A DNA stretch of 39,384 bases from Pseudomonas taeanensis MS-3 (GTDB lineage: Bacteria; Pseudomonadota; Gammaproteobacteria; Pseudomonadales; Pseudomonadaceae): assembly GCF_000498575.2 (NCBI RefSeq), contig NZ_AWSQ01000012.1, positions 43,283-82,666 on the forward strand, written 5' to 3'. How positions within the stretch are numbered: the stretch's first letter is position 1; the number at the start of each line of letters is the position of its first letter. The notes beneath the pieces were generated by a model. The model saw only the letters and a list, made by a program, of their open reading frames with translations, was not told the DNA's origin and did no database searches. The translations under genes were made by a program, and so were the position numbers. Shown here one piece after another: positions 16,308 through 24,676 of the stretch.

Positions 16308-17414
16308 ATGGAGATCAAAGCGGCAGTTGTCCGTCAAAAAAATGGTCCATTCATACTTGAGGACGTGATCCTTAACGAGCCCACAGAGGATCAAATCCTA
16401 GTTCGACTGGTTGCGACCGGATTGTGTCATACGGATCTCGTTTGTCGCGATCAGCATTATCCGGTTCCGCTACCGATGGTTTTTGGGCATGAGGGGGCTG
16501 GCGTAGTTGAGAAGGTGGGGGCCGCGGTTAAAAAAGTTCAGCCAGGTGATCATGTTGTCTTGACTTTTTATACCTGTGGACGTTGTGAAGCATGTCTTTC
16601 CGGTGATCCCACCAGTTGTGCTAATTCGTTCGTCCCCAATTTTATGGGGCGCTCGGTTACAGGCGAATGCACCATTCATGGACACGATGGATCGGAAGTA
16701 GGAGCTAGTTTTTTTGGACAGTCTTCATTTGCGACCTATGCGCTGGCTTACGAACGCAACACCGTGAAGGTTACGAAGGACGTCCCGCTTGAACTCCTTG
16801 GGCCTCTTGGTTGTGGTATTCAAACTGGTGCAGGCTCCGTCCTTAATGCGCTTAACCCTTCGGCAGGTTCCTCTATTGCGATTTTTGGTGCCGGGGCCGT
16901 AGGCCTTTCGGCAGTTATGGCTGCCGTTGTGGCGGGTTGTACGACAATCATCGTTGTCGATGTCAAAGAGAATCGCCTTAAATTGGCCGATGAGCTTGGG
17001 GCGACGCACGTGATTAATGCAGCAAGTTCTGATCCAGTTGAGAAGATTAAGGAAATCTGTGCTGGTGGCGTTCCATATGTGCTTGAAACTAGTGGTTTGC
17101 CTTCCGTGCTTGAGCAGGCGATTCTCAGCTCTGCCATAGGTGGTGAGATAGGTATTGTTGGCGCACCACCTATGGGGGCTACAGTTCCCGTTGATATTAA
17201 TTTTTTACTGTTTAATCGTAAGCTTCGAGGTATCGTTGAGGGGCAATCTATTTCGGATATATTTATTCCAAGATTGGTTGAGCTATATCGTCAAGGAAAG
17301 TTTCCGTTTGATAAATTGGTAAAGTTCTATTCGTTTGATCAGATTAATCAGGCGGCGGAGGATTCGGAAAAGGGAATAACGCTTAAGCCGGTGCTTCGTA
17401 TTTCTTCCAATTAG
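16308..17414 (+). CDS. xylB: Aryl-alcohol (benzyl alcohol) dehydrogenase
   Basis: A 368-residue zinc-dependent medium-chain dehydrogenase that oxidises benzyl alcohols to benzaldehydes with NAD. Catalytic zinc ligands lie in GLCHTDLVCRDQ and FGHEGAGVV; the structural zinc Cys set is CGRCEACLSGDPTSC. The glycine motif IFGAGAVGLSAVMAA begins the NAD fold. The near family-wide text GASFFGQSSFATYAL and GIVEGQSISDIFIPRLV fits XylB/AreB. A strong AAGAGGAG site precedes the ATG. It is followed by a 135-base spacer with a homopolymer hairpin and then xylN. Confidence 0.95.
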   Translation: MEIKAAVVRQKNGPFILEDVILNEPTEDQILVRLVATGLCHTDLVCRDQHYPVPLPMVFGHEGAGVVEKVGAAVKKVQPGDHVVLTFYTCGRCEACLSGDPTSCANSFVPNFMGRSVTGECTIHGHDGSEVGASFFGQSSFATYALAYERNTVKVTKDVPLELLGPLGCGIQTGAGSVLNALNPSAGSSIAIFGAGAVGLSAVMAAVVAGCTTIIVVDVKENRLKLADELGATHVINAASSDPVEKIKEICAGGVPYVLETSGLPSVLEQAILSSAIGGEIGIVGAPPMGATVPVDINFLLFNRKLRGIVEGQSISDIFIPRLVELYRQGKFPFDKLVKFYSFDQINQAAEDSEKGITLKPVLRISSN

Positions 17415-17501
17415 CATAATAAAATACTGATTGGTGCACTGTTGTGATGTGCGGCCTGAAACACGGTCGACGCGGCAACCACCTTGAAAAACATCGCCCC
17501 C

Positions 17502-17538
17502 TTACACCCCCCCAGTTTTTTTTGGGGGGGGGGTGTAA
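17502..17538 (+). repeat. Homopolymer hairpin just before xylN
   Basis: Seven C, then AG, eight T and ten G form a stem: TTACACCCCCCC (17502-17513) pairs with GGGGGGGTGTAA (17527-17538) around a T-rich loop. The T run is in the loop, so this is not a standard terminator. It ends 11 bases before the first possible xylN start. Such tracts are prone to slipped-strand changes and to sequencing error. Confidence 0.7.
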
Positions 17539-17549
17539 AATAACAACAA

Positions 17550-18956
17550 ATGGTGAAGGCTATGGTATCTAAGATGTTGTATAGAAGTATCGTTGGCGTG
17601 GTTATGAGTGTTTCCTCATGCTATGCGTTAGCGACGGACGGCTTGTTTTTAGAGGGCTTTGGTGCGGTTTCGAGAGGCATGGGAGGGACCGCTGTTGCTC
17701 ATTATGTCGGGCCTGCGTCAATGATGGTTAACCCAGCGACAATGGATTTGTCAGATGCGACAGGTGAAGTGTTGCTAGGGTTCGACTTCATTACCACTGA
17801 TATCAGTGCTTCGAATCGTGTTACAGGCGAAAGGGTGTCATCAAGCACGCACTCTAACAATAGAGGTCCGTATGTTGCCCCTCAGCTTGCTTTTACCCGT
17901 AAATTTTCAAACTGGACTGTTGGCGCTGGCATGTTTGCACAAGCTGGTGTAGGGGTTGAATATGGAAAGTCTAGCTTTTTGTCGCGCAGCGATGTTGGTG
18001 GAACGGGTTATGCTGCCGGCGCTGATACGGGTCTCGAAAATGCGAGTCGTTTGTTTATTCTTGACATACCTTTTGCTGTAAGTTTCAAGGTTAATGATCG
18101 TTTTTCCATCGGAGGATCGCTGGATGCGAAATGGACTGGTTTGAATCTTGATTATTTGCTTGGAATGAACCAGTTAGGTAGCCTTGCTCAGAATGGACGA
18201 GCCTCTGGTTCCTTAATTGGGTTGATCAGTACTTTACCTGATCCGCGTGGTGTGCATCTGAGTGTTAGCAAAAACAAAGAAATTTCGAGTGGCGCAGATG
18301 GTTGGGGGTACTCAGGCAAGTTAGGTCTATTGTACAAGGTGGCACCCACAACAAACTTGGGTGTATCTTACATGTTCAGGAGTCATATGAATGATTTGAA
18401 AGGGCGAGGAACTGTTACTGCGGTGGATGGCATCATTGGAAATGTGCCTATTGACGGAGAGGTTAGTTTTTTAAACTTTAACTCACCTGCCAAGCTTGAT
18501 GTGGGCTTGAGTCATCAAGTTACTGACAAGTTTTTGCTCGCTTTAGATGTGTCTCGCGTTTTCTGGAAGGATGCCTTGAAGGATATTGAGGTGGGATTTA
18601 CTAGTGACGCTGGGGGTGTTGATCTGAAATTACCTCAGAACGCCAAGGATCAAACGATAGTGGCGATTGGCGCTTCGTATGCCGCGACCCAGAATTTAAC
18701 GGTGCGAGCAGGATACCGTCAGGCTACTCAGCCATTCAATGATGAGGGGTTGCTTGCCCTGATTCCAGCAGTTCTACAGAAGCATGCCTCCTTAGGCTTT
18801 AGCTATAATTTCTCTAAATCGAGCAGATTTGATGCTGCATACTCGCACGCCTTCGAGCGTAGTATGACCAACCGATCGGCTTACAACACGTCATCTCCTG
18901 TTAGGTCGTCCATAGCACAAGATAATTTTGTCATAGCCTATAATTATTCATTCTGA
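17550..18956 (+). CDS. xylN: Outer-membrane hydrocarbon channel (FadL/TodX/XylN family)
   Basis: A protein of up to 468 residues with a signal peptide (SIVGVVMSVSSCYALATDG, cleavage near ALA) followed by the family start GLFLEGFGAVSRGMGGTAVA and HYVGPASMMVNPATM. The C terminus ends in aromatic-rich strands with a terminal Phe (FVIAYNYSF), typical of outer-membrane barrels. It likely lets toluene-type hydrocarbons cross the outer membrane. It is the last gene of the upper operon, as in TOL. Starts at 17550, 17562 and 17571 are in frame; none has a strong ribosome site, and the hairpin just upstream may affect initiation. Confidence 0.93.
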   Translation: MVKAMVSKMLYRSIVGVVMSVSSCYALATDGLFLEGFGAVSRGMGGTAVAHYVGPASMMVNPATMDLSDATGEVLLGFDFITTDISASNRVTGERVSSSTHSNNRGPYVAPQLAFTRKFSNWTVGAGMFAQAGVGVEYGKSSFLSRSDVGGTGYAAGADTGLENASRLFILDIPFAVSFKVNDRFSIGGSLDAKWTGLNLDYLLGMNQLGSLAQNGRASGSLIGLISTLPDPRGVHLSVSKNKEISSGADGWGYSGKLGLLYKVAPTTNLGVSYMFRSHMNDLKGRGTVTAVDGIIGNVPIDGEVSFLNFNSPAKLDVGLSHQVTDKFLLALDVSRVFWKDALKDIEVGFTSDAGGVDLKLPQNAKDQTIVAIGASYAATQNLTVRAGYRQATQPFNDEGLLALIPAVLQKHASLGFSYNFSKSSRFDAAYSHAFERSMTNRSAYNTSSPVRSSIAQDNFVIAYNYSF

Positions 18957-19480
18957 TAGTAGATTTAAATTCGCCCATAGTGAAGAAACTGATGTGCCGT
19001 GCTAGGGAAGCGCTGATTTATTCGCATTACGCTTGGTTGTCCCCACGGAAACCGTGGCTTCCAGGCCTGCTGTCGGGCTAGAGCATGAATACTTCAGCGT
19101 TTCCCTAGTTATGATGTAATTCGCTATCTTTGTCGGCTTGATCTTCCGATACCAAAAGCGGGCTGGTTGAAGTAGCCAAGTCGGCATGCTTGGAATCTGA
19201 GATACGCTCTGCACAACTCGGGCTATGGACGATAAGCCGTGCTGCTGGGCGACGATCCGGGCACCTCGGTGCGGGCTGAAAGGACGACTGCGTATATGTT
19301 GCAGATGCTGCCTGAGCGTCATCGCAGGGACAAAGACGACAATGACCCGGCGACGGGTGAGGCCGACAGCAAGACCATCAACTGTCGTCGACACTGTATC
19401 GTGCGATAGCGCGGGGGGTTTGGGGGCGGTGAGTGCTGACCGTCATTCTTAAAAAAACATAACAAGTTGAGTATAAATCG
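18957..19480. other. Non-coding junction after xylN: MITE plus unrecognised sequence
   Basis: This gap marks the change from the AT-rich xyl block to GC-rich sequence. It contains an IS5-like MITE (19002-19108). From about 19230 to the TAG ending near 19410 a start-less open frame reads AVLLGDDPGTSVRAERTTA and onward; I could not assign it. No RNA gene was seen. Confidence 0.5.
19002..19108. mobile_element. 107-bp MITE-like element bounded by CTAG
   Basis: Inverted ends CTAGGGAAGCGCTGA (19002-) and, on the minus strand from 19108, CTAGGGAAACGCTGA, extended imperfectly to TATTC, enclose about 55 bases with a small CCACGG/CCGTGG hairpin. The CTAG at each outer end fits the target-site preference of some IS5-group elements. 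There is no coding capacity, so it would need a transposase in trans. Confidence 0.7.
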
Positions 19481-19834
19481 ATGGAACTTATACAGTGGGC
19501 ATTCTGGGTGTTGGCCGCGGCGGCTGCGGGCGGGTTGTTCTTCGGGTTGCTGTCGGCAATGAAGGTGCGTTATCCCTCATGGTTCGGCTTGGGGCATGGC
19601 GGGCTGGGCTTGGCGGGTCTCATGACGCTGGGCTATGCCTTGTATAGCGCCGGACCCGACGCCGCGTTCCTGCAGGCCGCGGTCTGGGCACTGGGCCTGC
19701 TGGGCGCAGCGTTTCTGGGTGGGGCGCTGTTTTTTGGCGTGCTGTTCCGCCAGGCCAAACCTTGGTGGGCGATCGTGGGTCACGGTGGCTTGGCGCTGGC
19801 CGGCGTCGTCGTGCTGTTTTTTGCCGCCTACTGA
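19481..19834 (+). CDS. Small membrane protein with internal duplication
   Basis: A 117-residue, strongly hydrophobic protein with about four membrane segments. Two halves look alike: WFGLGHGGLGLAGLM near residue 35 and WWAIVGHGGLALAGVV near residue 95, each with HGG followed by a helix. I do not recognise a family. The codon usage is GC-rich, unlike the xyl genes upstream. It lies 125 bases before the DUF1302 remnant and may have belonged to the same cluster. The ribosome site is weak (AAGTTGAG about 10 bases upstream). Confidence 0.6.
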   Translation: MELIQWAFWVLAAAAAGGLFFGLLSAMKVRYPSWFGLGHGGLGLAGLMTLGYALYSAGPDAAFLQAAVWALGLLGAAFLGGALFFGVLFRQAKPWWAIVGHGGLALAGVVVLFFAAY

Positions 19835-19958
19835 GGCTGGCGGGTCCCTGCTTGGGGCCCTGTACCATCACTGAGTCTCCGGGCCGGCGACCTGCAGCGT
19901 CGCCAGTCCGGTTGGGGGGAGGACAAATGACAGCACGTGGAACTGCTCGCCGACAAGA

Positions 19959-20725
19959 ATAAGAAAAAGCCTGAAACACTGGACCCTGGCCACGCTGGCG
20001 GGGGCGGGGGCGGGCTGCAGCCTGACCCCGCTGGCCGCGGTCCTGGCCGACGAGTAGATGCAGGTCAGCGGTTTCGTCGAGAACGCCACCTTCGCCCGCG
20101 ATAGCGTCGGCCTGTCGAAATTCCGCAACACGCTGCAGGTCAACGCCGACCGCAAGTTCGGCGACCTCGGCCAGCTGAATTTCAACAACACCGCCTTCCA
20201 CGCCACCTTCCACGCCACCTTCCGTGGCACCTACGACGGCGTCTACGACCTCAACAGCAGTGAGTACGGCAGCGGCGCGGGGGGCGCCATCCAGTTGGAA
20301 AACAGCGTGGCCGGCAACAGCGTGCCGCACGGTGGCGGCTTGACGGTGCCCGGCACCCTGCTCGGCTTCGACCAGGCGCGCAACCCCAACGAGGGCATGA
20401 TCGTACTCGGCGAGAACCTGCACAAAACCCGTGGCGGCGTGGCCTTCGGCGTGCCGGTGCGGCCCTGCGACAAGGACAGCCGCGGCTGCATCGACGACTA
20501 CCTGGACGCCAGCAGCGACGATCTGCGCTTCCCCGAGTTCAACGAGCGCCTGGACTTCATCCGCGAGCTGTATGCCGACTTCGACAATGCGCTGCCCAAC
20601 GGCGACATCCTCAGCTGGCGCCTGGGCAAGCAGCAGGTGATCTGGGGCCGCACCGACCTGTTCCGCGTGCTCGACGTGATCAACCCGGTCGACTATTCGC
20701 GCAACAACATCGAAAGCGCTCCATA
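19959..20725 (+). pseudogene. DUF1302 outer-membrane protein, N-terminal remnant
   Basis: The frame begins with a signal-peptide-like run (HWTLATLAGAGAG... LTPLAAVLADE) that has no ATG and hits TAG at 20055-20057, immediately followed by ATG and the mature DUF1302 domain start MQVSGFVENATFARDSVGLSK. The protein continues through FRGTYDGVYDLNSSEYG to GKQQVIWGRTDLFRVLDVIN, then stops at NIESAP next to the IS66 remnant; about two thirds of the usual length is gone. A 12-base tandem duplication (20196-20207 and 20208-20219) doubles FHAT. DUF1302 proteins accompany DUF1329 and MMPL exporters in steroid and hydrocarbon clusters. Confidence 0.75.
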
Positions 20726-20794
20726 AACCCCATCTTCAAATGATCCGCAGGCCAGCCAATGCTGTGCTCCAATTTCTTTCTGGAGCCAGCCGCC

Positions 20795-21154
20795 ATGATG
20801 CGCCCCGACGCCAAAGTCGAAAAAGTCTATCTCTATCCCAAGCCGGTGGATTTCCGAAAATCCATCGACGGCTTGGCTGCCCTGGTGGAGCTGGATATCA
20901 AGGTGGCGGTGTTCGATCCGGTGCTGTTCGTGTTCCTCAACAAGTCGCGTAACCGGGTGAAGATCTTGTACTGGGAGCGCAATGGCTTCTGTCTGTGGCT
21001 CAAGCGCCTTGATGCCGAGCGATTCAAAACATCGCCTGACGATCAAGACGAAGCCATCGTGCTGACGGTCCAGGAATTGAACTGGCTGCTGGATGGTTTT
21101 GACCTGTGGCGCAACCGCCCGCATCAGGTTTTGACGCCGCGTTTCGTGACCTGA
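20795..21154 (+). CDS. tnpB: IS66 accessory protein TnpB (Orf2)
   Basis: A 119-residue IS66 Orf2 protein: VYLYPKPVDFRKSIDGLAALVE, LFVFLNKSRNRVKILYWERNG and FCLWLKRLDAERF are family hallmarks. The start at 20795 is preferred because a GGAG lies upstream and MMRPDAKVEKVYLY is a normal N terminus. It is followed after 18 bases by tnpC. The first IS66 gene, tnpA, is absent: upstream sequence is the cut DUF1302 gene, so the element's left end was lost or never carried tnpA. Confidence 0.93.
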   Translation: MMRPDAKVEKVYLYPKPVDFRKSIDGLAALVELDIKVAVFDPVLFVFLNKSRNRVKILYWERNGFCLWLKRLDAERFKTSPDDQDEAIVLTVQELNWLLDGFDLWRNRPHQVLTPRFVT

Positions 21155-21172
21155 ACCGGTATAATCCACGGC

Positions 21173-22609
21173 ATGATTTCCGTGCCCGAAACCCTTCCTG
21201 ACGCCCCCGAAACGCTCAAGCAGCTGCTGTCTGACGTGCTGCTGGAGCGTCAGTCGAATCTGGGCAAGATCACGCAACTGCAAGAGCAGGTTGCCTTGCT
21301 GCGTGATCGCCTGTTTGGCCGCAAGTCCGAGCAGACCAGCGATCCCGAGTCGCCGCAATTGCCCTTGCTCAACGAGGCCGAGGTGCTGGCCGAGCAGCCC
21401 AATGGCGATGGTCAGGACGACGTCGAAACGGTCGAACTGCGCCCTGTCGCCGTCAGCAAACCGCGTGGTAAGCGCCAGTCACTGCCGGCCGAACTGCCTC
21501 GCATCGAAGTCATTCACGAGTTGCCCGAGCACGAACTGACCTGCGAATGCGGTTGCCGCAAACACGTCATGGGTGAGGAAACCAGCGAACAGCTGGAGAT
21601 CATCCCGATGCAGATCCGGGTGATCAAACACATCCGCAAAACCTACGCTTGCAAGGGCTGCGAACGCGCGCCGGTCACCGCCGATAAGACGGCGCAGTTA
21701 ATCGAGAAAAGCCTGGCCAGCCCCAGCGTCTTGGCCATGCTGCTGACCACCAAGTATGCGGACGGCCTGCCGCTGTATCGCTTCGAGACGGTTCTGAGCC
21801 GCCATGGCATCGACATCCCCCGCCAGACCCTGGCGCGTTGGGTGATCCAGTGCGGCGAACTGCTGCAACCGTTGCTCAACCTGATGCGCGACAAGCTGCT
21901 GGACAGCCCGGTGATCCATTGCGATGAAACCCGTGTGCAGGTGCTGAAAGAACCCAACCGAGACCCGAGCAGCCACTCCTGGATGTGGGTGCAAACCGGC
22001 GGCCCGCCGAACAAGCCGGTGATCCTCTTCGAGTACACCGCCAGCCGTGCGCAGGAGGTACCACTGCGCCTGCTTGCCGGCTATCGCGGTTATTTGATGA
22101 CCGACGACTACGCCGGCTACAACGCCGTAGCCGCACAGTCGGGTGTTGAACGTCTGGCCTGCTGGGCGCATGCACGGCGCAAATTCGTCGAAGCGCAAAA
22201 GGTGCAACCGAAGGGCAAAACCGGACGCGCCGACATCGCGTTGGGGATGATCAACAAACTCTACGGCATCGAGCGCGAACTCAAGGACGTCAGCGATGAA
22301 CAACGCCACCACGGTCGTCAGCAGCACAGCCTGCCGTTGCTTGCCCAACCCAAAGCCTGGTTGGAAAAAACCCAGCCGCAGGTCACGGCGCAGAATGCCC
22401 TGGGCAAAGCGGTGAACTACCTGGCGAGCAACTGGAGCCGGCTTGAACGCTACATCGAGGCCGGACACCTGCCGATCGACAACAACGCTGCCGAGCGGGC
22501 CATCCGGCCCTTCGTCATCGGCCGCAATTATCCACAGTCGGAAATTATGTCGGGTATGCAGCAGTGGTGGCGGCACGCCTGGCCGCCAACCACTGCCGAC
22601 TTTGCATAA
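21173..22609 (+). pseudogene. tnpC: IS66 transposase TnpC, C-terminus replaced
   Basis: Residues up to FVIGRN (about 22528) are a normal IS66 transposase: coiled-coil N terminus, a Cys4 zinc motif (CECGCRKH ... CKGCERAP), then the DDE domain with VIHCDETRVQV, TDDYAGYNAV and the NNAAERAIRPFVIGR signature. After 22528 the frame runs into unrelated sequence (YPQSEIMSGMQQWW...) where the family would continue KNWLFSDTPKGA for about 50 more residues. The DDE residues are present but the tail is lost, so activity is doubtful. The junction coincides with the start of the recombinase-derived segment. Confidence 0.9.
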
Positions 22610-22611
22610 TT

Positions 22612-22836
22612 TCAGAGACTTTCCAGAAACTTCAGCAGGGCGTCAGTCGGACGATAGCGCGTGCGCTTGATTTCAGGTGGGCCGATGGTGGCAAGCGCAC
22701 GTTCCTTCATGGCCAGGTCGGCTTCGACATAACCGTGGGTGGTGACCGGGCTTTCGTGGCCCAACCATAGTGCGATGACGGTGATGTCCACTCCGGCCTG
22801 CAGAAGGTGCATGGCCGTCGTATGCCGGCTATGTCT
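22612..22836 (-). pseudogene. Tyrosine recombinase C-terminal stump A (RIT-type)
   Basis: Seventy-four codons: SRHTTAMHLLQ, VDITVIALWLGHESPVTTHG, YVEADLAMKERAL and RYRPTDALLKFLESL. This covers the box II Arg-His-Thr, the His/Trp loop and the catalytic Tyr (HGYVEADL). It is typical of recombinases found in RIT (recombinase-in-trio) elements. The N-terminal three quarters are missing; the break is at the centre of an inverted junction shared with stump B. Confidence 0.8.
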
Positions 22837-22840
22837 TCAG

Positions 22841-23083
22841 CGACATAGGCGGCACACCGCAGCGATGCACCTGCTTGAGGCCGGAGTTGAAATCAACGTC
22901 ATTCGGGCTTGGCTGGGTCACGTCGGTCTGGAGACGACGAACCGTTATGCTGAGATCAACATCCGGACCAAGGAGGCTGCCGTCGCCCTGTGCGCTCCAC
23001 CCGATCAATCCTCGGCGGCATCCTCCCAAGCAGGCGCTTGGCACCGGGACGTCGACTTGCTGAAATGGCTCGATTCCCTTTGA
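22841..23083 (+). pseudogene. Tyrosine recombinase C-terminal stump B (RIT-type)
   Basis: Eighty codons on the opposite strand to stump A: RHRRHTAAMHLLEAG, VEINVIRAWLGHVGLETTNR, YAEINIRTKEAAVALC and LLKWLDSL. It is the same protein region as stump A but a diverged paralogue. It has no start and no N-terminal domains. It begins four bases after stump A ends, head to head. Confidence 0.8.
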
Positions 23084-23170
23084 TTATTATGTGCCCCTCG
23101 GCTCGAGCGCCCCCATCATTCCTGGGGCTGCCGAGCCAGTGCCACATAACGGCGAAGGGAACAAAAGCCG

Positions 23171-23194
23171 GATTATGTGGCGCGCTACATAATC
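23171..23194. repeat. Palindromic site near recombinase and IS21 remnants
   Basis: GATTATGT (23171-23178) and ACATAATC (23187-23194) are perfect 8-base inverted arms around GGCGCGCT. Related TTATGTG and CACATAA words occur at about 23088 and 23142, suggesting the terminal region of the recombinase element. Confidence 0.45.
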
Positions 23195-23202
23195 GTAAAC
23201 AA

Positions 23203-23838
23203 TCATTCGGGGAGACCACCGAAGTAGCTGAGGGCCTGGCTCAACGCCGTCAGCCAGTCCACTTGAGTTTCGCCCGGCGTGGCGCACGCATAGGTGTAGT
23301 TCGAGGCACCGAGGGCCGCGACGAAGATATGCGCCTGGCTGATCTCGCCGGTTGCGGCGCCGATCACCGGCAATGTTGGCCCGGCGTAGTCGATGAACAG
23401 TTTCTCGCCAGCGCGGTGCTGCTGGCGCATCGAGCGCTTGAGGGTGCGGGCGTAGCTGCGGTAATGCTCGACGAGCTGGGTGTAGCGGTAGGTCGGCTGA
23501 TCGGGATGAGCGGCGGTGTATTCCTCCCACAGCAGTTGTAGCGTCACGCCTTTACGACGTAGTTCGCGGTGCAAGGTGATCACGTCGGGCAACACGCGGT
23601 CGCCGCGTGTGTGGACGACCTTGGCGGCGGGCACCAGGGCGGCGCCGAGCGCCGCATCATCCAGAAGAGCCAGCGCGGGCCACTCGATGCCGGTATCGCG
23701 CGCCGCCTTGATGTACTTGCTGACAACGCCCTTTGACAGTTGCAAGGCACGGGCGATTTTCTCGTGGGACAGGTCGGCCTCGAACTTGAGGCGCAGGCAT
23801 TCTTTGATATTACGCATGGCTACTCGCTGCACCGCCAT
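23203..23838 (-). pseudogene. istA: IS21-family transposase IstA, N-terminal half
   Basis: The helix-turn-helix start MRNIKECLRLKFEADLSHEK (from 23817) is followed by VSKYIKAARDTGIEWP, LLWEEYTAAHPD and the first catalytic region AGEKLFIDYAGPTLPVI, ending abruptly at ALSYFGGLPE where the family continues with VPDNLK. The C-terminal DDE half and istB are missing, so the element is dead. Its proper left end with repeat array is retained to the right (23906-24068). The start could be 23838 or the internal Met at 23817. Confidence 0.88.
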
Positions 23839-23905
23839 CCTTCGATTCCCCGAAATGGGACGGAGGGTGGCGGCGGGTCAGGTCATGCGCAACGGAGTAG
23901 AGGGT

Positions 23906-24068
23906 ATTTCGCTAACAACGTGACCGGCCATTTCGGTAAGGGCGTGACCGGCTGTTTCGGAACAGGCGAAAAGCGGTCACGTTGTTAGCGAAATGAGCGG
24001 TCACGCGTTAGCGAAATGGTCGGTCACGGTGCGCCGAAACGTGCGGTCACGATGGGCCGAAATACGCA
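23906..24068. repeat. IS21 end with six copies of a ~21-base repeat
   Basis: The unit ATTTCG-(7-9 bases)-CGTGACCG occurs twice on the plus strand (23906-, 23930-) and four times inverted (from 23974, 23998 and two more to about 24064). IS21-family ends carry multiple repeats that bind the transposase. The outer end reads TGCGTATTTCGG on the minus strand, ending at about 24068. Confidence 0.75.
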
Positions 24069-24249
24069 ATGAGGCGCTGGTCGGCGTGAAGTGCAGCTTG
24101 AAACGGGGATGCTTCTCCAGCCACGCCTTGACGGCGGCTGTCTTGTGATTCGAGCTGTTGTCCAGAATCAAATGCAGATCCAGCTCGGCAGGCGTTGCGC
24201 GGTCGATCTGCCGAAGGAATTCAAGGAACTCTTTGGGTTGGCTGGCCTT
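24069..24249 (-). pseudogene. IS630-family transposase internal fragment
   Basis: One frame reads KASQPKEFLEFLRQIDRAT, then ELDLHLILDNSSNHKTAAV and KAWLEKHPRFKLHFTPTSA. This is the central DDE region of IS630 transposases (LILDN..NHK..V..WL..HPRF..HFTPT). It has no start or stop of its own and is cut by the IS21 end on one side and the intron fragment on the other. Confidence 0.82.
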
Positions 24250-24254
24250 CGGAT

Positions 24255-24420
24255 TATTTGAAGGTGGAGTTTATGGGTGCACTTACGTTCTTTGATGAGA
24301 TCGACCATGAATGGATGCTGATGTTTCTGGGACACCGGATTGCAGACCGGCGCATGCTCGGACTTATCTGCAAGTGGCTTCAAGCGGGTGTAATGGAGGA
24401 TGTTTTTCCTTGGAAGCAAA
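24255..24420 (+). pseudogene. Group II intron reverse transcriptase fragment
   Basis: The frame LKVEFMGALTFFDEIDHEWM, LMFLGHRIADRRMLGLICKW, LQAGVMED matches the RT domain of bacterial group II intron proteins (DI..FFD.IDH..L...L..RI.D.R.L.LI..WL.AGV.E.G). About 50 codons remain and no intron RNA domains V/VI were recognised. Confidence 0.75.
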
Positions 24421-24460
24421 AAACCGTGCTGTTCCGGGGCTGTACTTACTGGATCTGCTG

Positions 24461-24676
24461 TCATCTTTCAGCCGGAAGCACCGAGACGAAATTCGACAAG
24501 GCAACCTGATGCACCACCTCGTGCGGCAGAGCCTCCAGGAACGGAGCGGACCCGGACATATACTCGCCCAGGCTCGCGAAGGTACCTACCACGTCAGAAC
24601 CGACCATGAAGCGGGTTGGAAAGCGTGTAACTAGATCCACCCGCAGCGGGTCAGGCTTACCCTGCTCGCCCACCAA
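24461..24676 (-). pseudogene. Amidohydrolase-like C-terminal fragment
   Basis: The frame VDLVTRFPTRFMVGSDVVGT ... YMSGSAPFLEALPHEVVHQV ... NFVSVLP resembles the C-terminal end of TIM-barrel metal-dependent hydrolases (RFP.RF..GSD.V and LP.EV...IA..N). About 70 codons are left. It could derive from a catabolic or steroid gene cluster; the assignment is by motif feel only. Confidence 0.45.

Noticed and set aside
19620..20423. 267-codon minus-strand ORF over the DUF1302 region
   Set aside because: Shadow frame in GC-rich coding sequence; the plus strand carries recognisable DUF1302 motifs.
21698..22576. 292-codon minus-strand ORF inside IS66 tnpC
   Set aside because: Antisense shadow of the transposase with no recognisable domain.
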